DNA of 64,000 bases. It comes from VAZQ01 sp963817015 (GTDB taxonomy: Bacteria > Pseudomonadota > Alphaproteobacteria > Rhizobiales > Xanthobacteraceae). The stretch is from positions 496,001 through 560,000 of the forward strand of contig CAWFMV010000019.1 in NCBI GenBank assembly GCA_963817015.1, read 5' to 3'. The notes beneath the pieces are model-generated. The model saw nothing but the letters and a program-made list of their open reading frames with translations, did no database searches and was not told where the DNA came from. The translations under genes and the position numbers were made by a program. Positions 19,518-29,300 of the stretch are shown here, in pieces (positions within the stretch are counted from its first letter, which is position 1; every line of letters starts with the position of its first letter).

Positions 19518-20980
19518 TCACGAGCCGGCTTGGCCGGTCCGGCTTGCTCGCAGCCGTTCGACCAGCTGGGGCCGGTCGATCTTGCCCATGTCGTTGCGCG
19601 GCAGACGGTCGGTCATGGCGAAGTGTGCCGGCACGAACTGGGGCGAAAGCTGCGCGGCGCAATGGCGGCCGAGCACCTCGAGGTCGATCTCGCCGTTGCC
19701 GACAACGACCGCGACAATCTCATGATTGCCGACCGCATTTGGAAGGCTTGTGACGGCGACCTCAGCAATGCCGGGAAACGCCGCCATCACCGCCTCGATC
19801 ACCTCTGGGCTGATCTTGTCACCACCGATGCTTAGAACGTTCTTGTCGCGCCCGGTGATTGTGAGAAGTCCCTCGGCGTCGAGGGTGGCGAGATCGCCCG
19901 GCTGGAACCAGCCGTCGCGGAACACGCGCTCGCTGCCGGAAGGCTCGCCCAGATAGCGATCGACCGCGAACTCGCTGCGGATCCGCAACAGGCCCTCGTG
20001 CCCGGGCGGCTGCACCACGCCATTGCGGTCGACGATCTGCGCCCGCACGCCGGGCGTGAGATAGCCGACTGCGCCCGCTATGTGGTCGATCTCGTGCGCC
20101 GGCGCGCTCGCCGTGATGCTCGCTTCGGTCGAGCCGTAGGCGGAGATGAGGTGCGAGCACATTCGCATGCGCACCCGGCGTGACAGGGCCTGCGAGAGAA
20201 GGTCGCCGCCGCTGATCGCCACCTGAATGTTGCTCTGATAGGCAGGCGTCACCTCGAACCATTTCAACAGGAGCTCGAGCCCGCTCGGTGGCGCCAGCAC
20301 GCACTGAGTTCTGGTATTGCTCCATCGCCGTGAGCGTGCTCTCGAAACTGTCGCCCGGCAGGAAGTAGGTGCCGCCGCGCCAGAGCGTGGCGAGCAGGAA
20401 CTGGATGCCGAGCGAGGTGGTGATCGGCATGTCGCTGTAGATGCGCCGGCAGTCGGCTACCCGCGCGCCGAACACGGTGGTGTGGCGGGCGATGCGGTCG
20501 GCGAGCAGGCGATGGCTGATCGGAACGCCCTTGGGCTCGCCGGTGGTGCCCTGAGGTCAGGATCACGCGGCAGAGATCATCGGGGCGCACCAGCGCGGCG
20601 TCGACCGGGACGCCGTCGCCTTCGGTCCATGACATGTCGGTGAGAATCACCCGGTCGGTAACGCCTGCCGGCAGTGTCTTGTCGGTGATGAAGCCGTCGA
20701 TCGGCAGCGGCAGGCGCGTCGCGCCGCGTGCCGAGACGCTCGCCATGCCCAGGCGTGCGAGCGCAAGCAGCATGGCGATGTGGAAGATCTGATCCGCGAT
20801 GTTGACCGCTACGAGCTGCCCTGGCCGCAATCCAGTCGCCGCGAGCCTCCGGCTGATATTGTGAATGAAAAGCGCAAGCCGCCGATAGCTGATCAGGCCG
20901 ATGTCAGCGCCGGGCACGCAGATCGCCGCCACCGGCGGCTGCCGTCGGCACTGGAACAGGATCGGATCGACAATGTTCAT
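19518..20980 (-). CDS. Adenylate-forming acyl/aryl-CoA ligase-like protein 3, two frameshifts
   Basis: The start MNIVDPILFQCRRQPPVAAI is nearly shared with ligase 4. The P-loop is read across a frameshift near 20555 as ILTSG followed by TTGEPKGV; a single extra base explains it. A second shift is near 20300. The A5-like SAYGSTEASITASAP block, WFQPGDLATLDAEGLLTITGRDKNVLSIGGDKISPEVIE and the A10 lysine in RNDMGKIDRPQL are intact in one long C-terminal frame of about 260 residues. It lies 10 bases downstream of ligase 4 on the same strand, so both probably share one mRNA. No carrier protein or transferase gene accompanies it. Confidence 0.8.
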
Positions 20981-20990
20981 GGGCGCGTGC

Positions 20991-22459
20991 TCATGAGGAC
21001 GCCATCGTAGCCTTGGCGAGGTCGGCCAGCCGATGCCGTTCGATCTTGCCCTGGCCGCCGCGCGGAATGGCGGCGACCGCGATCAGCCGCGCCGGCACGC
21101 AGGACGGTGGCAGTCTGTCGGCGCAATGCTGGCGCAACGCTTGCTCGCGTCCGGCCAAGGGGCCGACGATCAGCGCTGTCAGTTCACCAATGCCGAGCGC
21201 ATTGTCAGTTGCAAACACGGCCGCATCCTGCACTCCGGCAAAGGCCGTGAGAGCTTCCTCGACGCGTTCAGGGCTGACGGTGTCACCGCCGACGTTGAGC
21301 GCAGTCTTCTCACGGCCGGAAACGATGAAAATGCCGTCCTCGCGCAATCGCCCGATGTCGCCCGGATAGAAACAACCATCGCGAAAGTGGATGCGCGAGG
21401 TCTCCGGGTCGCCAACGTATGCCGTTGCGGTGTGCTTCGACCTGATGCGGACGCGGCCGTCCGTATCGGGCGGCAATAGATCTCCTTGTGTGTCGACAAT
21501 CTCGATCTTGACGCCCGGCGGTCACATAGCCGACTGCGCCAGGGATCGACTCGGTGACGCTCGCCGGCCCGAACGCGACGGTCGTAGTCTCGGTCGCGCC
21601 GTATGATGTGTAGAGGTTCTGGCACATGCGGGCGCGCGCGCGGCGCGAGAGCTCGCCTGAGAGCATCGCGCCCTGGCAGATGATGTGGTCAAACCGGGTC
21701 TCGAACGCGCTGTCGGCCTCGAAGAACTTGAGGAACTCGCCGAGCCCATAGGGCGAGGTCGCCATCCCTTCGATCTCGTGCAAGTCGAGGGTCTGCAGAA
21801 TGTCCGTTGGATCGGGACCCAAATAGTAGATCGTGCCGCCACGGCTGAGCAGCGAAAGCGCGTAGCCGAAGCCCGGCGAGGTTCGCAAAGCCCAGATCAC
21901 AGAAGAAGCGCGCGCAATGAGCAAAGCGCGAGCCCTTCACGTAGGTTGCGTGTGCGAAGCGCGCCGCCAGATCCTGATGCGTGAAGGCCACGCCCTTCGA
22001 TTCGCCGGTCGAGCCGGAGGTCAGGATGATGCGGCAGACCTTGCTTTCATCGTCGGGGCAAACGCGATCATAGTCAGGCACGCCGCCCTCGCTATTGATC
22101 CAGTCATAGCTGATCGGGACAACCGGATCGGATGGCTGCCAATTGAGTGTCGGCCGGTCTGTGAGGATGGCGTCGACGGCGATCTCTTTCGGCACGCGCA
22201 AACGCGTGAGCGAGACCGTGGCAATGCCCAGTCGCATTAGCGCGAACGCAACAGCCGCGTGAAGCACTGTGTCCGCGATAAACAGCGCGACCGTCTGTCC
22301 GGGTGCGAGCCCGGCCTTGAGAGCGGAGCGAGCTGCACTGTGTATCGAGCGCTCGAGTGTTGCATAGTTGATCGATGCAACGTTTGCACCCGGCGCGCAG
22401 ATCGCTGTGACCAGAGGATTAATCTTGCACTGGTAAAGGATTGGGTCGACTATATTCAT
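20991..22459 (-). CDS. Adenylate-forming acyl/aryl-CoA ligase-like protein 4, frameshifted
   Basis: First gene of the minus-strand pair. The N-terminal 190 residues are in one frame from MNIVDPILYQCKINPLVTAI through the P-loop ILTSGSTGESKGVAF near 22010. After a shift near 21885, FGYALSLLSRGGTIYYLGP and SYGATETTTVAFGP (A5-like) follow. After another near 21530 the C-terminal domain gives CFYPGDIGRLREDGIFIVSGREKTALNVGGDTVSPERVEE and the A10 lysine in RGGQGKIERHRL. The implied length is about 489 codons. Codon style matches the neighbours. Adenylation is well supported, but the carboxylate and the acceptor (CoA or a carrier) are not. Confidence 0.8.
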
Positions 22460-22733
22460 CGGACCTGAGGGACAAACGCGACAAAGTTCGCGCGTATATT
22501 GGTGAGGGGGAACGTGAAGTCAACCGCGTTACCGCTCTTGATCACGCAACCTTCTCAATCATCCCGTCGGCTTATTGGCTTATCATGTCACCGCTCGCGC
22601 TCGACTGCGAGCGCTGGACATTGCTGGACTTTAGTGGACTTTGCTGGCCGTGGGCGGGCGCTATATTCCCCGGTGAAGAAGGTGAGTTAAGCCGAGTACA
22701 TCCGGCGTGGCAGGGAGCCATAGAGGTACGGCG

Positions 22734-22979
22734 ATGCGCGGCAAGCGCGTTCAATTCGATGACGAGACCTGGCACGCGCTGAACCTGCTGGCGCATGACC
22801 AGATGAAGGACTTTCAGGAGCTCGCCGACGAAGCGTTCCGCGATCTCTTGCGCAAACATGGGCGGCCGCTCGATCTCAAGGAGGCGCTGCGCCGGAGCGC
22901 CGGCGTATCCAACGTGGTGCCGCTGCGTGGTTCCGGAAAAGGCAAGACCAGCAAGAGCAAGCCCAAGAGAAGTTCCTAG
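22734..22979 (+). CDS. Small conserved protein with a ribbon-helix-helix-like N-terminus
   Basis: An 81-residue protein, MRGKRVQFDDETWHALNLLA at the start, then a helix with FQELADEAFRDLLRKHGRP and a basic Ser/Lys tail ending KSKPKRSS. The short strand VQFDDETW followed by two helices is the pattern of ribbon-helix-helix DNA-binding proteins, and proteins with this opening are common in rhizobia. The ATG at 22734 is preceded by AGAGG at 22722. It is divergent from ligase 4, whose start is 275 bases away, so it could regulate that operon. That role is inference from position and fold pattern only. Confidence 0.7.
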   Translation: MRGKRVQFDDETWHALNLLAHDQMKDFQELADEAFRDLLRKHGRPLDLKEALRRSAGVSNVVPLRGSGKGKTSKSKPKRSS

Positions 22980-23017
22980 GGTCAGCCCGCTCGCTTGCTC
23001 AATCGGAATTGATTCTG

Positions 23018-24200
23018 TCACCCCAACTCTTTCGCTCGCCGCAGGCTGGCGATCATCGAGACCCGCAGCAGGTAATCGTAGGTTCGGCCACTGTCGGCTG
23101 CGATGTGTCGCAGCGCCCGTCCAAATTCCTCGCCATCGGATTCGAGGTTGCGCTTGTTCTGAATCGATTGCGTCTCGATATATTCGAGCGTGACCAACCT
23201 TCGCTGGCGATCGAAGCGCTCAAGCTCGGCCGCGCCGCTTTGTCCATGCCAGACATCCGCCAACCGTTCGGTCAAATTGATCGCGTCGTGAATTCCGCCG
23301 TTCATCCCCATGCCCCCAAGGGGATTGTTGATATGGGCCGCGTCGCCAATCAGGAACGTGCGCCCAAGCGCAAAGGTCTTGGCGACCCGCTGGTGAACCC
23401 GGTAGAGCGTGACGTGCGCGATCTCATAAGTGGAGAGACCGGGCACGATGGTCGCCATCAGGGATTGCGCAAAGGCGGGGTTCAGGGCCAGCTCGTCGCT
23501 CTCGTGCTGCGCAATCGGAAACATCACGCGGCATAGCCCGGGAATTTGCAGCAGGAAGTGCCAACGCTGCGGATCGGCAACGTAGCAAACCTCGACCAGG
23601 CCGGGAATGACTTGGCCAAAGTCGAACGGCGTGCTGACGACGAGAAACCGCTCCGGCCAGGTGAACCCTTCGAACTCGATGCCGAGCGATCGCCGCACGT
23701 CGCTGCGCGCGCCGTCGGCGCCGATGAGCCAGCGTCCGCGACGGCGTTCGTTGCGCCCGTTGCGCTGAATGGCAATCTCTACGCTATTGCCATCCTGGGT
23801 TACGTCCTGAACGGCACTGCCGAACTCGATTTGAAAATTCGGCTGGCGAGCTGAGCTGATCAAGCAGGATGCGGGTGAGCTTCGACTGCTCGCATTGCAC
23901 CCGGTAGGGATTGCAAGTGGCGTCCGCAATTGCGCTGAAATCAAACTCCGCCAGCAATCCGTGTTTCTTGGAGCGAAACTGGAAGCGTGGCGCCTTCAAT
24001 CCCTGCGCAATCAGCGGCGCGGTGACACCGAAGCCATCCAGCATATCCAGCGTCGGCGGGTGGAACGTCGAGGCGCGCGATTCCTCGCTGAGTGTCGCTC
24101 CCGCTTCGAACACGGTCACCGGCACGCCACGGTGAACGAGATTGGCCGCCGCCACCAGGCCGACCGGCCCGGCACCGGCGATGAAGACCCGCTCTTGCAT
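23018..24200 (-). CDS. FAD-dependent aromatic-type monooxygenase (PHBH fold), one frameshift
   Basis: A class A flavin monooxygenase that would hydroxylate an aromatic substrate using NAD(P)H and oxygen. The FAD-binding GxGxxG is VFIAGAGPVGLVAAANLVHRG at the N-terminus. The second FAD/NAD motif is WLIGADGARSDVRRSLG. The FAD ribityl motif is FLIGDAAHINNPLGGMGMNGGIHDA near 23300. One inserted base near 23850 separates the first 120 residues from the rest; the total of about 394 codons is normal. Its start lies 12 bases after the stop of a Bug binding protein on the same strand, which suggests uptake and hydroxylation of one compound. Substrate is unknown. Confidence 0.85.
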
Positions 24201-24211
24201 CAGACACGATT

Positions 24212-25203
24212 CTATTCGATCTTCTCGATGCCGGCTTTGACGATGATGTCGCGATACTTCGCTATTTCGCCCTTATGCCATTTCCTTGCTTGCTCGAGTG
24301 GCATCGCACATCGTCTCGGCGCCGACCTTTTCGAAGCCGGCCGTCACGGCGGGATCCTTCAGCGCGGCGGCGATCTGCCTGGCTGAGCCGCTCCACGATC
24401 GGCTTCGGCGTACCGCCGGGCGCAAGCAGCGCGAACCAGCCCGTTACCTTGTATTCCGGCAGACCGGCCTCGGTTGTCGTCGGCGTGTCGGAAGCTGGGA
24501 AGATCGTGGCATCGCCGGCGACCGCAAGCGGAAGCGCACCTTTCGTCCCTGGAGCGGGCCGGCAATGTTCGGGAACCACTGAAAACCGAGCGGCACTGTG
24601 CCGGCGATCAGGTCGGGGCCATATTGCGCGATGTTGCGATAGGGGACGTGTGTCATCTTCACGCCCGTGGTCTGCGCAAAATATTCGCCCGCCAGATGCT
24701 GTGAAGAGCCGATGCCGACCGATCCAAAGTTCAGGCCCGGATGTGCCTTGGCGTAGGCGATCAGGTCCTTGAGGGTACGCGGCGGCAAGCTCTTGCTGAC
24801 CACCACCACAATGGTGAAGCCCGCAAACGGCGAGATAATCTCCAGATCGTTCTCAGGGTCGTAGCCCAGCGACTTGTAGAGCGTCAGATTGGCGGCGACC
24901 GGGCCGGAGCCGCCACCGATATGCGTGTAGCCATCGGGCGCGAGCGCTGCGCCTTGCAACGTACCGGAATTGCCACCGGCACCGGGACGATTTTCGACGA
25001 CGATCGGCTGGCCCATAGTTCTTCGACATCTTGTCGAACATGATCCGGCTGACCACATCACTGGCGCTGCCGCCCGCGAACGGAATGATCACCGTGATCG
25101 GCCGAGACGGATAGTCTTGCGCGCCGGCCGGTTCGTTGCCGAACATCAAGGCCAACGCAAGACCGGCACTCAGCATGATGTGTCTTGAATTGATCGTTGA
25201 CAT
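24212..25203 (-). CDS. Bug/TctC-family solute-binding protein, frameshifted
   Basis: The ATG at 25203 has AGGA about nine bases upstream; a GTG at 25209 is an alternative. The signal peptide ends near PAGAQDY and is followed by the family opening YPSRPITVIIPFAGGSASDVVSRI. Then come VVENRPGAGGNSGTL with LAPDGY, GSVGIGSSQHLAGEYFAQ, THVPYRNIAQYGPDL and WFALLAPGGTPKPIVERL. The true C-terminus reads LEQARKWHKGEIAKYRDIIVKAGIEKIE, in a third frame ending at the TAG at 24212. Frame changes are near 25015, 24560, 24390 and 24290. Length (about 330 codons) is normal. It heads an operon with a flavin monooxygenase. Confidence 0.82.
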
Positions 25204-25344
25204 TGTCACGTCCTTGCCCCTCTTGAGGTGACATGTGTTTCGCCCATAGCGCGTCGAAAGACGCGCGTAAACGCGCTTATGGCCTGCAACCTATCCGTCC
25301 GACAACTGTTCAAGTGTAGGTCTGAAATCGTTCAAGAGGAAGTC

Positions 25345-26551
25345 ATGTCCCACAGTGGTCTCAAAATCCTGATCGCGGGTGGCGGGATCGGAGGCATCAC
25401 CATTGGCGCTCGCGCTGCGGCAACGCGGCATCGAAGCGCTTCTGTTCGAGCAGGCGAAGGCCTTCAGTCAGGTTGGAGCCGGCATTCAGCTCAGTGCCAA
25501 TGCCACGCGCGTTCTCCGGACGCTCGGCCTCGGTGACGCATTGGCACGTGTGGCCGTCTATCCGGAGGGACGGGACTACCGGGCCTGGGATGACGGCGAC
25601 CGCCTCTACTGGACACCGCTCGGCGAGCGGGCGGAGGCGCATTTCGGTGCGCCCTACTATCACGCACACCGGGCTGATTTGCTCGACGTGCTGTTGGGCG
25701 GCCTCGGCGACACAGGCTTCCGCCTGAACGCGCATGTCGACCGTTTCGAGCAGGACGCACACGGTGTCACCGTCACACTCGCTGATGGCACCACTGCGAC
25801 CGGCGATGTCCTCATCGGTGCGGACGGGATCCATTCAACGGTGCGGGCCCAGCTCTTCGGGCGCGAGCTGCCGCGCTACACCGGCAACGTCGCCTGGCGC
25901 GGACTCGTCCCGGCGGAGCGGGTTGCCCATCTTGATCTCGGCCGGGTGACCGGCGTCTGGATGGGGCCCAACCGGAGCATCGTGCAGTACTACGTTGCGG
26001 CGGGACGCACGTTTAACTGGATCGGCATCAGCCGCTCGGAACAGCCGGCGCGGAAGTCCTGGCTAGCCGAGGGACGCATCGAGGATGCGCTGGCAGAATA
26101 CACCGGCTGGCACGACACCATCCGGACAATCATTGCAGCGACCCCGCGGGTGCTTCGCCAGGCGCTGTACGATCGCGAGCCGCTGCCGGATTGGCGCGTG
26201 GGGAGGGTGGTTTTGCTGGGCGACGCCGCTCATCCGATGATGCCATTCTACGCTCAGGGCGCCGCGCAGAGCATCGAGGATGCCTACGTCCTTGCCGGCT
26301 GTGTCGCTGAAAGTGCCCACGATCCGGTCGCCGCGCTTAAACGTTACGTCCAGCTTAGGCAGCCGCGCACGGCCTGGATGCAGGAGCTCTCCCGCCACGA
26401 GGAGGAACTCTACCAGATGACTGATACGGCCGCGATCGCGGATCGCAATGCGCGCATGCGGGCGAACCGGATCCCTGAGTTGGCGACTTTTCCGTCGGAG
26501 CAGGAGCGGCTCTATGGATATGACGCCGAGGCGGTCTTGCAAACGAGTTGA
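25345..26551 (+). CDS. FAD-dependent monooxygenase, salicylate/6-hydroxynicotinate hydroxylase-like, one frameshift
   Basis: A second class A flavin hydroxylase, divergent from the Bug/monooxygenase operon. The ATG at 25345 follows AAGAGGA and opens MSHSGLKILIAGGGIGG, the FAD dinucleotide motif. A single extra A near 25404 moves the frame to LALALRQRGIEALLFEQA. The DG motif is VLIGADGIHSTVR and the GD motif is VVLLGDAAHPMMPFYAQGAAQSIEDA. The YYHAHRADLLDVLL segment is typical of the salicylate hydroxylase/NicC group. About 402 codons, normal. Substrate is inferred to be an aromatic acid. Confidence 0.85.
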
Positions 26552-26615
26552 GCGAAGCGAATTCGGGACGAATCACACCCGATTGGCAAAGTACAATTTC
26601 AGCAAGGTTGCCGCA

Positions 26616-27605
26616 TCACTCCGGCTTGATGCCTGCCGCCCTGATGATGGGCCACCACTTCTCAATCTCGGCCTTCTGCAGCGCGCCGAGCGCCTCCGGC
26701 GTCTGCTCGTCCCGCGGCGGGATCTCCAGGCCGAGTTCGGCGAACCGGTTGCGTAGCGCCGGATCGGCCAACGCCTCCACGACCGCAGCGTTGAGCTTGG
26801 CAATGATGGGCGCAGGCGTCGCCTTCGGTGCCCAGATCGCATTCCACAGCGAAATGTGGAAGCCGGGCATCCCCGCTTCATCTGCGGTTGGAATATCGGG
26901 CGCTGCAGCGAGCGGGCGATTGGCAGCGACCGCATAGGCCTTGATTTGCCCGGCACGGACCAGCCCCAGCGAATTCGCCGGCTGCTCAAATTTCAGGTCG
27001 ACCTGTCCGGAGATAAGGTCCTGTACGGCCTGGCTGCCGCCCCGATATGGCACCATCGCAAAGCGGGCGCGCGTTTCCCGCTGGAAGAAGACCGCAGCAA
27101 TATGCGTGGCACTGCCGCTGCCGCTCGTCGCCATTGATGCCTTGTCGGGATTTGCCTTGAGCCATGCGATGACTCCGCGAAGGTCATTCGCAGGAAACCG
27201 GTTCGTGCCGACGATCAGCAGCGGTTGGCTCGTCACCGTGGCGACGGGCTCGAAATCGTTCAGCACGTCGTAGGGAAGTGTGAGCACCGCTCCGTTCACG
27301 ACATGCGTAGCCCAGCCGCCGAGAATTAGCGAATAGCCGTCGGGGGCGGAGCGCGCGACCCGGCCGGTCCCGATGCTGCCGCCACCGCCCGTCACGTTTT
27401 CGACGATCACGGGTTGACCAAGGGTCACTCGCATGCGCTCTGCCAGAATGCGCGAAAATGTGTCGGCGCCGCCACCCGCTGTAAATGGCACACCCAGGGT
27501 GATGGGGCGCGACGGATAGGCTTGCGCCCAAGCGATCCGCGACGCGACGGGCAATGCGGCAGCGCCGGCGGCCAGATGCAGAAATTTCCGGCGGGGAAAT
27601 TTCAT
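26616..27605 (-). CDS. Bug/TctC-family solute-binding protein with Tat-type signal
   Basis: The N-terminus MKFPRRKFLHLAAGAAALP has a twin-arginine RRKFL motif, unlike the Sec-type signals of the other Bug proteins here, so export by Tat is likely. The mature protein opens YPSRPITLGVPFTAGGGADTF, with VENVTGGGGSIGTG, SAPDGYSL, MVPYRGGSQAVQDLISGQ and IWAPKATPAPIIAKL. The length of 329 residues is normal and the frame is clean. No TctAB genes are adjacent. It converges on the flavin monooxygenase ending at 26551. Confidence 0.92.
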   Translation of the reverse strand: MKFPRRKFLHLAAGAAALPVASRIAWAQAYPSRPITLGVPFTAGGGADTFSRILAERMRVTLGQPVIVENVTGGGGSIGTGRVARSAPDGYSLILGGWATHVVNGAVLTLPYDVLNDFEPVATVTSQPLLIVGTNRFPANDLRGVIAWLKANPDKASMATSGSGSATHIAAVFFQRETRARFAMVPYRGGSQAVQDLISGQVDLKFEQPANSLGLVRAGQIKAYAVAANRPLAAAPDIPTADEAGMPGFHISLWNAIWAPKATPAPIIAKLNAAVVEALADPALRNRFAELGLEIPPRDEQTPEALGALQKAEIEKWWPIIRAAGIKPE

Positions 27606-27823
27606 GATGTCCTCAGATCACGTGCAGGACGAACGAAGGGGCATTAGTCGCCACACTCATTCAAGTCCGAGTATTTTCTAAATGCTTGCCCGCCGACGGC
27701 ATGAGCGCTGCCGCTCAAAAGGGACTTCGGCATGTCCCGCCGGGCAGCTCTATTGTCAGGCTACCTTAGGCTTGCATCAAAGCGGAAGGGCCAAAGGCCG
27801 CTTTTGTTACTTCTCGCGCCGCT

Positions 27824-29152
27824 CTACGCCACCGCCTTGATCACGCGCGCCACCTTTTCGACGATCTCGTCGATCTGCGCCTCGCTCACGATCAAAGGCG
27901 GCGTGAGCGCCAGCGTATCGCCGGTGACGCGAATCATCAGGCTCTCGCGCTCGAAGGCGTGCACCATCGCGTCATAGGCGCGCCTGCCGACTGCATCCGG
28001 GCGTGACGCCAGGTCGATGCCGGCGGTGATCCCGACGCAGCGGATGTCGAGCACGTTCGGCAAGCCCTTGAGGCTCATCACGGCGTCGCACCATGTCGGC
28101 TCGAGCGCGCGGGCGCGCTCGAACAGGCCTTCGGCGCGATAGAGGTCGAGCGCCGCAAGGCCCGCCGCGCAGGCGAGCGGATGCGCCGAATAGGTGTAGC
28201 CGTGAAAGAGCTCGACCGCGTGCTCGGGCCCGCGCATGAACGCGTCGTGAATCTGGCTCTTCACGATCACGCCGCCCATCGGCACCGCGCCCGATGTGAT
28301 CCCTTTCGCGAACGTGATCAGGTCGGGCGTGACGCCATAGCGCTCGGCCGCGAACGCATGGCCGAGCCGGCCGAAGCCGGTGATCACCTCGTCGAAGATG
28401 AGCAGGATGCCGTGCTTGTCGCAGATCGCGCGCAGCCGCTGCAGATAGCCCTTGGGCGTCGGCAGCACGCCGGTCGAGCCCGCCATCGGCTCGACGATCA
28501 CCGCCGCGATGGTGGAGGCATCATGCAGCGCCACGATGCGCTCGAGCTCGTCAGCAAGGTGCGCGCCCCATTCCGGCTCGCCCTTGGTGAAGGCCTGCTG
28601 CTCGCGATTGTAGGTCGTCGGCAGGTGGTCGACGCCGGCCAGGAGCGTGCCGAAGAATTTCCGGTTGTTGACGATGCCGCCGACCGCGATGCCGCCGAAG
28701 CCGACGCCGTGATAGCCACGCTCGCGCCCGATCAGCCGCGTGCGCGCGCCTTCGCCGCGGACGTTGTGATAGGCGAGCGCGATCTTGAGCGCGGTGTCGA
28801 CGGCCTCGGAGCCTGAATTGGCGAAGAACACATGGTCGAGACCCTCCGGCGCGAGCGCGGCGACGCGGCTGGCAAGCTCAAACGCCTTGGGATGGGCAAA
28901 CTGAAACGCCGGCGCGTAGTCGAGCTCGGCCGCCTGCGCGCGGATCGCCTCTACGATCGGGTCGCGATTGTGGCCCGCATTGGTGCACCAGAGCCCGGCG
29001 GCGCCGTCGAGCACGGCGCGCCCCTCCGGGGTGTAGTAGTGCATGTCCTTGGCGCGCGCGACGAGCCGCGGCGCCTTCTTGAAGGCGCGGTTGGCGGTGA
29101 AGGGCAGCCAATAGGCTTCGAGGTCGTTGGGGACCGGGGCGGTGGCGGGCAT
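27824..29152 (-). CDS. Class III aminotransferase, omega-amino acid:pyruvate type
   Basis: A PLP enzyme that would move an omega-amino group to pyruvate. Recognisable blocks are YWLPFTANRAFKKAP, DGAAGLWCTNAGHN, FFANSGSEAVDTALK, ERGYHGVGFGGIAVGG, LLIFDEVITGFGRLG (PLP Asp) and TFAKGITSGAVPMGG with the Schiff-base lysine. The ATG at 29152 (MPATAP) is chosen because the longer in-frame start at 29194 reads through a palindromic repeat. The length of 442 is normal. It is divergent from hisS across the repeat. Beta-alanine or a diamine product is a likely donor, but this is inferred from the subfamily. Confidence 0.9.
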   Translation of the reverse strand: MPATAPVPNDLEAYWLPFTANRAFKKAPRLVARAKDMHYYTPEGRAVLDGAAGLWCTNAGHNRDPIVEAIRAQAAELDYAPAFQFAHPKAFELASRVAALAPEGLDHVFFANSGSEAVDTALKIALAYHNVRGEGARTRLIGRERGYHGVGFGGIAVGGIVNNRKFFGTLLAGVDHLPTTYNREQQAFTKGEPEWGAHLADELERIVALHDASTIAAVIVEPMAGSTGVLPTPKGYLQRLRAICDKHGILLIFDEVITGFGRLGHAFAAERYGVTPDLITFAKGITSGAVPMGGVIVKSQIHDAFMRGPEHAVELFHGYTYSAHPLACAAGLAALDLYRAEGLFERARALEPTWCDAVMSLKGLPNVLDIRCVGITAGIDLASRPDAVGRRAYDAMVHAFERESLMIRVTGDTLALTPPLIVSEAQIDEIVEKVARVIKAVA

Positions 29153-29165
29153 CGGTGCACCTTTG

Positions 29166-29250
29166 TCATGCCCGGGCTTGACCCGGGCATCCATCTACGT
29201 CGTGAAAAGAGTTGATCCCAATGATGGATTGCCGGGTCAAGCCCGGCAAT
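29166..29250. repeat. Paired REP-like palindromes between aminotransferase and hisS
   Basis: Two inverted units face each other: ATGCCCGGG-CTTGA-CCCGGGCAT at about 29169-29191 and TTGCCGGG-TCAAG-CCCGGCAA at about 29229-29249. The second resembles the element at 37258. The pair can fold into a long cruciform between divergent genes. Confidence 0.8.
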
Positions 29251-29300
29251 GACGAACGAGCGCGCTTGCCGCATTTTCGCGTGACTGCTACATCGCGCCG

